Source: CAYWNA01 sp964459305
GTDB lineage: Bacteria; Planctomycetota; Planctomycetia; Pirellulales; Pirellulaceae
Assembly (NCBI GenBank): GCA_964459305.1
Contig: CAYWNA010000319.1
Coordinates: 1-13,735, forward strand
DNA: 13,735 nucleotides
Direction of reading: 5' to 3'
Notes under the pieces: model-generated
The model's input: only the letters and a program-made list of their open reading frames with translations
What the model was told of the DNA's origin: nothing
The model's database searches: none
Position numbers and translations under genes: made by a program
Shown: positions 7,708 through 12,275 of the stretch, one piece after another
How positions within the stretch are numbered: position 1 is the first letter of the stretch
How the letters are laid out: each line of letters starts with the position of its first letter

Positions 7708-10303
7708 GACGACCTGCCGTGTCCACGTAGAACGTCATCATGTCCTGGGCGAATGGTCCCAGGATCTCCTGCGGGGGTCTGAAGCCGATTTCTTCGGTGT
7801 CCTCGGGGAGTTGCTCCTGGGAGAGAATCTGTTGGACCTGCTGCCGCTGTGTCGGGTGCAAGCGGAATTGGACTGGTTGCACCCGCGTCTGTACTTGGCG
7901 GCCGGTTGCCTGTTTGCCGACTTGCCGGTTTGAGGTGCGGGCCTGTCGTTTTGATGGCTCCGGCGACGGCGCCGGATTCTGGCCTTGGAATCCCTCCAAT
8001 GCTCCGGTGAATGCCAGGGGTCGCGACGTGACCACGGCTTTGACCCGCACCACGCCGGCCGGCCCAATCACCGGAAAACCGCCCCTGGCGCCACCGGGTC
8101 GAATCTCGATCAGCTTGCCGCCAGCAATCCGGTTCTGCTCGCCACGCGTCGGATAGAGCAGGGCGGGCGTGCCGCTGGAATCAACTTGGAGCAGGTACAG
8201 GTAGCCCGGTTTTTCACTCTTGACGCGGACGAAAGACGTTTCGCCCGGCCGGTAGCTTGCCCCGTCCAGCCGGTCCAGCATCGCGTCGAACGCAAACGAG
8301 GATGTCGTATTGGCGATCAGCGCGACCAGTTCCATGGGCGACAGCACGATCGCACGAGCTTCCTGTAATCGCTGCGGCCTCGTCGAACTCGGCACGCCTT
8401 CCGTGGGAGCGGCAACCGGCGGCGCCGGCGGTGGCTCGGGTGCGCTCGGCTCCAGCTTGGGTCGCGCGGGCTGGGGCTTGGGCCGAGTCGGCTCGGACTT
8501 GGGTCGCGCGGGCTCCGGCTTGGGCCGTGCGGGTTGTGGCTTCGGTCGTGTAGGCTCTGCGGCCGGTTCCTCGGTGGGCGGAGTTGCAGGCTCCGGTGGT
8601 TCAACACTCGGTTCCTCCGGTGGCGTCTCCGGCTCGGTCGGTTGGTTTTCATCTGCTCCCGGATCGTCCTGAGCGCCGTCCACGAAGTTCCTTACCGTCA
8701 TGTATTTCACCTGGGGATTCGAGGCGACCGCCCTGAACGGGTACCAGGCGAAATCCGGATGATCCTGCTTGCTACGGCCGACCCACTCGCCCGATCCGCT
8801 GATCACGGAACCATCGCGCATCTTGAAGTGGAACTGATAGGTCTGCTTGCGGGTCTTCGTTCCCCGGTAGTCCGGGGGCACAGCGTCGTCGGCCATCAGT
8901 AGCGTCAAATCAGCCGTGTAGGCTCCGTCGCGCGAGGGCTTGTATTGGATGTTGTATTCGTAGATAGGATAGTTCCATACCTCCTCGCCCGATTCGACGT
9001 CCAGCACCAGCGGCACGCCCTGCTGTCCCAGGTGCAGCTTCAACAGTCGCCACAGCAGATCGGGTCGGAGGTCCTGACGATCTTCGCTACCTTCGCCGTC
9101 GCCAAATCGGTCGCCCCAGGAGTTGGCAAGATCTTCGGTGTGACAAGCGGTCAACAGGCCTTTCTGATCGCCCACATCCAAAGCGAGGCGAGCGAAGGAC
9201 GTACGAGCCATGCGCCGGATGGTAGGTTCCAGTTCCAGCACGGAGCCGGCCGACCAGGCGTGACAGTAGCCGTACCACTGGGGCACGTTGGGCCCAGGGG
9301 GGTTGTGCTTCCTTTCCCAGACGGCGGCCTTGTATCCAGTCAGACGATCGTACTTTCCCAAAGGGACCAATAGCCTCCCTTCGCGAATCGGCCACCAGTA
9401 GCCCGACCAGGGCGTGAACCGCGCCGTGCCCCGCTCGAAGCCGTCGCGCGTCTCCAAATGCTTGATGCCGTCATTGTTGCGCGACCGCGGTACTGCCGCT
9501 GGCTCTTCTTTCCGCTCAGCCCCACGCTCTGGCTGGCCATCGGCCGCCCACTTCGTCGCAACCAGCCGGGCTTGGGTCAATCCGTTGTCGACAAACAGCG
9601 GCCAGGGTGCTCCCTGCGCCCAAACTTGCCGGACCGTTTCGTCGGGCGTGGAAAGCTCGACCTCAACCATCGGCCGATCACGCAGGCTCTTGATGTGCTG
9701 GTCGTTAAACAGCCCCTTGATCCGGTCGGCCGACGGCTCCGAGAAACTCTGCCGGATCTGGGTCGAAAAGCCGACGTCGCCGGCCGCCTTGATCCCGCCG
9801 GGACCGGAGATCGTCTCGTATTGATACGTGTCCAGGCTCTTGATGCCCGGATGGGGAAACTGCGGCAGGGCGAGGGGCAGGACGGATAGCGGGCCGATCA
9901 CCGGTGCAGCCGTGCTTGACCGGTAGCTCTCGGTCACCGTCTTGTAGCCAGCCGGCGTGGGTAACTGGGTTTGAATCTGGCGGATGGCCGCGGTCTTGCG
10001 ATCGACCCACACCACGGTCTTGGGCTGTTCGGCCTCGACCGGCCGGGCGACGATGCGGAAACAGTCCTCTCCGGCCACCCGTTCGACCCGCTCGACGACG
10101 AACCGCCACCTCGCTTTGACGCTGCCCGGCTGCGGACTCGCCGTCTGCGGTTGCCGGCTTTGCGTTTCGACGGTCCACCCGTCCCCGACGTGCCATTTCG
10201 GCTGAAAGTGTTGTCGTTGCGGTGGCGGTGCGGCAGCTGCGGCTATGGCCGCGCAGGCTGTCCCGCCAGCAAGCAGCCCGGCAAACATCAGCAATGGTCT
10301 CAT
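7703..10303 (-). CDS. Exported transglutaminase-like protein (GP42 elicitor type) with Pro-rich linker and C-terminal DUF4384 domain
   Basis: 866 residues from the ATG at 10303, which has GAGGAG 8 nt upstream and opens a signal peptide (MRPLLMFAGLLAGGTACAA). A TTG at 10405 would add 34 residues, but it lies inside a hairpin repeat and precedes no export signal. Residues about 35-270 are strand-rich and not recognised. Residues about 296-525 resemble the transglutaminase-elicitor family (PF16683, the Phytophthora GP42 type): a WSGYWWP block, WYGYCHAW with likely nucleophile Cys347, DVGDQKGLLTACH, a helix-rich stretch, VLDVESGEEVWNYPIYEYNIQY, and GEWVGRSKQDHPDFAW with His515. That family cross-links or hydrolyses glutamine side chains in secreted proteins. 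Residues about 554-638 are a Pro/Glu/Lys/Arg linker with five 7-residue repeats. Residues about 666-766 are DUF4384 (YRPGETSFVRVKS, GYLYLLQVDSSGT, VTSRPLAF). A Gln/Arg-rich tail ends the protein. The family call is from remembered motif similarity; the catalytic His/Asp partners are not certain. Confidence 0.72.
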   Translation of the reverse strand: MRPLLMFAGLLAGGTACAAIAAAAAPPPQRQHFQPKWHVGDGWTVETQSRQPQTASPQPGSVKARWRFVVERVERVAGEDCFRIVARPVEAEQPKTVVWVDRKTAAIRQIQTQLPTPAGYKTVTESYRSSTAAPVIGPLSVLPLALPQFPHPGIKSLDTYQYETISGPGGIKAAGDVGFSTQIRQSFSEPSADRIKGLFNDQHIKSLRDRPMVEVELSTPDETVRQVWAQGAPWPLFVDNGLTQARLVATKWAADGQPERGAERKEEPAAVPRSRNNDGIKHLETRDGFERGTARFTPWSGYWWPIREGRLLVPLGKYDRLTGYKAAVWERKHNPPGPNVPQWYGYCHAWSAGSVLELEPTIRRMARTSFARLALDVGDQKGLLTACHTEDLANSWGDRFGDGEGSEDRQDLRPDLLWRLLKLHLGQQGVPLVLDVESGEEVWNYPIYEYNIQYKPSRDGAYTADLTLLMADDAVPPDYRGTKTRKQTYQFHFKMRDGSVISGSGEWVGRSKQDHPDFAWYPFRAVASNPQVKYMTVRNFVDGAQDDPGADENQPTEPETPPEEPSVEPPEPATPPTEEPAAEPTRPKPQPARPKPEPARPKSEPTRPKPQPARPKLEPSAPEPPPAPPVAAPTEGVPSSTRPQRLQEARAIVLSPMELVALIANTTSSFAFDAMLDRLDGASYRPGETSFVRVKSEKPGYLYLLQVDSSGTPALLYPTRGEQNRIAGGKLIEIRPGGARGGFPVIGPAGVVRVKAVVTSRPLAFTGALEGFQGQNPAPSPEPSKRQARTSNRQVGKQATGRQVQTRVQPVQFRLHPTQRQQVQQILSQEQLPEDTEEIGFRPPQEILGPFAQDMMTFYVDTAGRQ
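8447..8551 (-). repeat. Five 21-bp tandem repeats encoding a Pro-Lys-rich linker
   Basis: Five units of 7 codons at residues 585-619 of the transglutaminase-like protein: TRPKPQP, ARPKPEP, ARPKSEP, TRPKPQP, ARPKLEP. They lie in a longer Pro/Glu-rich stretch (nt 8390-8644) separating the enzyme domain from DUF4384. Regular Arg-Pro-Lys-Pro repeats suggest a stiff, periplasm- or wall-spanning spacer. Units 1 and 4 are identical at protein level, consistent with slippage or local duplication. Confidence 0.85.
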
Positions 10304-10311
10304 GATCGGAT

Positions 10312-10317
10312 CTCCTC
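10312..10317 (-). promoter_or_regulatory. Ribosome binding site deciding the start at 10303
   Basis: GAGGAG on the minus strand ends 8 nt before the ATG at 10303, the same spacing as at the other two complete genes of this cluster. It supports 10303 over the upstream TTG at 10405. Confidence 0.8.
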
Positions 10318-10392
10318 GAATCGTAGGCACCTTCGACAGTTTTCGCTGCTGGGAAGATGCTCGGTGTCGATCAAACTTGCGCCAAGAACGCA

Positions 10393-10414
10393 GCTGAAAC
10401 TCCAAGAATTCAGC
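10393..10414 (+). repeat. GCAA-type hairpin repeat, copy 2 (degenerate)
   Basis: A 22-nt sequence with arms GCTGAA (10393-10398) and TTCAGC (10409-10414). It matches the consensus copy at 18 of 22 positions; differences fall in the inner left arm and the first loop base (CCAA instead of GCAA). It is followed 18 nt later by an oppositely oriented copy. Confidence 0.6.
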
Positions 10415-10432
10415 GATGGAAACCTAGCGCCG

Positions 10433-10457
10433 GCTGAATTCTTGCGAATTTAGTTGC
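10433..10457 (-). repeat. GCAA-loop hairpin repeat, copy 3
   Basis: On the minus strand the arms are CTAAATTC and GAATTCAG around GCAA; one of eight pairs is lost. It matches the 25-nt consensus (including the GTAGC lead) at about 22 positions. It lies 142-166 nt downstream of the caspase-FGE stop, with GCAA on the sense strand of that gene, and pairs in inverted orientation with copy 2. Confidence 0.75.
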
Positions 10458-10529
10458 GCTGGTATTTTGTGCACTAGTTTCTCGCGCGCATGTACACCAC
10501 CTACACTGCGCCTTGCGCTACGGCACGAT

Positions 10530-10553
10530 GCGTCGGGCTACCGCCCGCGACGC
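10530..10553 (-). terminator. GC-rich hairpin downstream of the caspase-FGE gene
   Basis: Arms GCGTC-GGGC (10530-10538) and GCCC-GC-GACGC (10543-10553) form a 9-bp stem with a 2-nt bulge and a TACC loop (plus strand). It starts 46 nt after the stop of the minus-strand caspase-FGE gene. There is no T tract, so it could be a transcription end or a GC-rich dispersed repeat; I recall similar intergenic GC hairpins in planctomycete genomes but cannot confirm. Confidence 0.4.
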
Positions 10554-10598
10554 CTCGGCCTACGCTACAGGCTCCGCTCCCGGCTTGGGCCTGCTTGC

Positions 10599-12188
10599 TT
10601 ACCTGCCAGACGGACTGCGGGCCACGCGGAAGCCCAGGTAGCCGTACCGGTTCACAGGCGAGCCCCAGTTGCGGACCGCCGACCGGCAGAACCTGGCGGA
10701 GTTGCCCCAGCTCCCGCCCCGGAGCACCCGGCCCGAGCCCCCATCGGCGCCCGGCGGATCGTCCGGCGGTGACCCCGCGTAGTAATCTTTCCCGTACCAA
10801 TCCTGACACCACTCGTACACGTTGCCGTGCATGTCGTACAAACCGAACGGGTTCGCTTTCTTCTGGCCCACACGATGCGCGTACTTCTCGTCCACGTCGT
10901 ATGCATTGTCCTCGAACCAGGCATAATCCCCCAGACGCGAAGCGTCGTCCCCAAAACTGTACACCGTGGTCGTCCCCGCGCGGCAAGCATATTCCCATTC
11001 GGCTTCGGTCGGCAAACGGTACGTCACGCCTTCCTTGCTGCTTAACTTCTCGCAAAACGCCACCACATGGTCCCGGCTCACGCAACTGGCCGCGTAGTCC
11101 GGACCCTCTTTCGCGTATGTCTGCCCTTTCCAGGGCTCCGTTCCCATGACCGCCTCCCACTGCCCCTGCGTCACTTCCGTCACACCGAGGTAGAACGGTT
11201 TGGTGATCCGTACCCGATGCTGGGGATGCTCGTGGTCATCGGCGTCTTCATCTGAGTCCGGCGAGCCCATTAAGAACTCGCCCTTCGGGATCAGTTTCAG
11301 TTTCATCCCGAGCGTGTTCGTAATTAGTGTCTTGAGCGTCTTGCCCATCTCCACCAGCGGGAAGTCGGTAACTTCGCCGCGCAATGTCGGCATCTGGCTC
11401 GTTCCATACTTCGACCGCACAAAATCCGCGACACGACGAGGCACGTGGTGCGCCAGCTCGAACACACCGATCTTGCCATCGGAGTCCAGATCGCCGCTAC
11501 CCCGAAGCGATTCCAGCACGTAATGCGTGAACACCCCGTGACCCAGATCCTCATTCTCGAACGACCGCTCATCCTTCGAGCATGCGTACAAAATGGCCAA
11601 ACCGCCCGGTGGCCTCTTCACGGTCGGACGGGTCACCGTCGACGGAGTCCGCGAATCCTTCGAAAATGGATCATCCCGGCAAGCATCGTAGAGCACCAGT
11701 TTTCGGGAAGCCGGGCAACCCTTGAGTTTTTCGAAAACCTCCTTCTCCAGAGACAACAGATTCTTCCGCTCGGACAGATTCGCGTCGATCGGACAGAAGT
11801 AACTGTCGTCATCGCCTTTGAACATGACCCCGTGCCCCACGAGAGCCACCACGACCGTGTCTCCGGCTTGGCGGTGGCGAAGAAGCAGATCCAGCTCCTT
11901 GACAATGTTGGCTTTCGACGGGATGAAACGAGTATCCACCCCACGAGCCCGATCCATCGTCAGTACCACCACGTTCTCCTGGCGGTATCCGCGCCGGCGC
12001 AGTTCCGCGGCCAGTTCCTCCACATCCCGTTCCGCATAACGCAGGCGGTTCAGACCGCTGCTTTGGCTGTACTGTTGAGGCCCGACCAGGAAAGCGTACT
12101 TCTCTCCCTCCTGACACCACGCCGGGCTGACCGTGACGCACGTCGCGAGTAGTCCAAGCAGTACGGTTGTCACGCGCGAACGGCTCAT
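10599..12188 (-). CDS. Exported caspase-like protease fused to FGE/SUMF1-type (C-type lectin fold) domain
   Basis: 529 residues; the start at 12188 has AGGAG 8 nt upstream and opens a signal peptide (about 1-25, ending SPAWC). Residues about 29-275 are a C14 caspase fold: YAFLVGPQQYS, VVVALVGHGV with catalytic His119, KLVLYDACRDDP with catalytic Cys170, then LYACSKDERSFE and GHGVFTHYVLESL. DLDSDGKIGVFE (233-244) is a perfect 12-residue EF-hand loop. Residues about 289-525 form an FGE-sulfatase/SUMF1 domain: NTLGMKLKLIPKGEFLMGSP, RLPTEAEWEYACRAG, GNVYEWCQDWYG, RVLRGGSW, GFRVAR. The active-site cysteine pair of true formylglycine-generating enzymes is not evident; Cys501 is offset, so this is more likely a binding domain than an oxidase. 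The C-terminal RGGSW to GFR segment resembles DGR variable regions. It follows the partial caspase gene by 87 nt. Confidence 0.87.
   Translation of the reverse strand: MSRSRVTTVLLGLLATCVTVSPAWCQEGEKYAFLVGPQQYSQSSGLNRLRYAERDVEELAAELRRRGYRQENVVVLTMDRARGVDTRFIPSKANIVKELDLLLRHRQAGDTVVVALVGHGVMFKGDDDSYFCPIDANLSERKNLLSLEKEVFEKLKGCPASRKLVLYDACRDDPFSKDSRTPSTVTRPTVKRPPGGLAILYACSKDERSFENEDLGHGVFTHYVLESLRGSGDLDSDGKIGVFELAHHVPRRVADFVRSKYGTSQMPTLRGEVTDFPLVEMGKTLKTLITNTLGMKLKLIPKGEFLMGSPDSDEDADDHEHPQHRVRITKPFYLGVTEVTQGQWEAVMGTEPWKGQTYAKEGPDYAASCVSRDHVVAFCEKLSSKEGVTYRLPTEAEWEYACRAGTTTVYSFGDDASRLGDYAWFEDNAYDVDEKYAHRVGQKKANPFGLYDMHGNVYEWCQDWYGKDYYAGSPPDDPPGADGGSGRVLRGGSWGNSARFCRSAVRNWGSPVNRYGYLGFRVARSPSGR
11457..11492 (-). 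other. EF-hand calcium-binding loop in caspase-FGE
   Basis: Residues Asp233, Asp235, Asp237, Gly238, Ile240 and Glu244 occupy positions 1, 3, 5, 6, 8 and 12 of the canonical EF-hand loop, directly after the last caspase strand (THYVLESLRG). Calcium binding is inferred from the pattern. Confidence 0.65.
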
Positions 12189-12194
12189 TGGTCA

Positions 12195-12203
12195 GTCTCC
12201 TAA
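12195..12203 (-). promoter_or_regulatory. Ribosome binding site of caspase-FGE gene
   Basis: TTAGGAGAC on the minus strand, 8 nt between AGGAG and the ATG at 12188. It is identical in sequence and spacing to the site before the DUF4384-orthocaspase. Confidence 0.78.
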
Positions 12204-12220
12204 TCGTGCCCCACCGATTC

Positions 12221-12245
12221 GTAGCTGAGTCTGCAAAAACTCAGC
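12221..12245 (+). repeat. GCAA-loop hairpin repeat, copy 4 (covarying)
   Basis: GTAGC lead, then arms GCTGAGTCT (12224-12232) and AAACTCAGC (12237-12245) around GCAA. Compared with copy 1 it differs at five positions, four of which are two compensatory pairs (A-T to G-C, C-G to T-A) that keep the stem; the fifth makes one C-A mismatch. It is 2 nt from the inverted copy 5, and GTAGC (12221) with GCTAC (12268) frames the pair. Confidence 0.75.
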
Positions 12246-12247
12246 CC

Positions 12248-12272
12248 GCTGAATTCTTGCGAATCCGGCTAC
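12248..12272 (-). repeat. GCAA-loop hairpin repeat, copy 5
   Basis: On the minus strand it begins GTAGC, has GCAA in the loop and ends GAATTCAGC, matching copy 1 plus its GTAGC lead at about 23 of 25 positions. It lies 3 nt after the stop of the minus-strand partial caspase gene, on its sense strand, so it would be in the mRNA 3' region or the intercistronic leader of caspase-FGE. Confidence 0.8.
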
Positions 12273-12275
12273 GAC

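Larger units (their letters stand above)
10304..10598. other. Intergenic region of 295 nt with repeats and hairpins
   Basis: Between the caspase-FGE stop and the transglutaminase-like start I see no gene I trust. It holds two GCAA-type hairpin copies (10393-10457), a GC-rich hairpin at 10530-10553 and a small GCGC-CTT-GCGC hairpin near 10508-10518. I could not identify a convincing -35/-10 promoter, although the length would allow a separate promoter for the downstream pair of genes. Confidence 0.6.

Noticed and set aside
8310..8672. Plus-strand Gly/Ser/Arg-rich ORF
   Set aside because: It is the complement of the Pro/Lys-rich linker repeats and has no independent support.
10304..10405. Alternative N-terminal extension of the transglutaminase-like protein (TTG at 10405)
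   Set aside because: It starts inside a hairpin repeat, is Arg/Lys-rich without family features, and a strong ribosome site and signal peptide lie at 10303.
10406..10628. DGR template repeat or reverse transcriptase next to the caspase-FGE gene
   Set aside because: No sequence similar to the RGGSW-GFR coding segment and no reverse transcriptase ORF are present in the window; any such parts would have to be elsewhere.
10501..11160. Minus-strand ORF of 219 codons within the caspase-FGE gene in another frame
   Set aside because: Arg/Gly-rich shadow frame in GC-rich DNA; the overlapping FGE domain explains the sequence.
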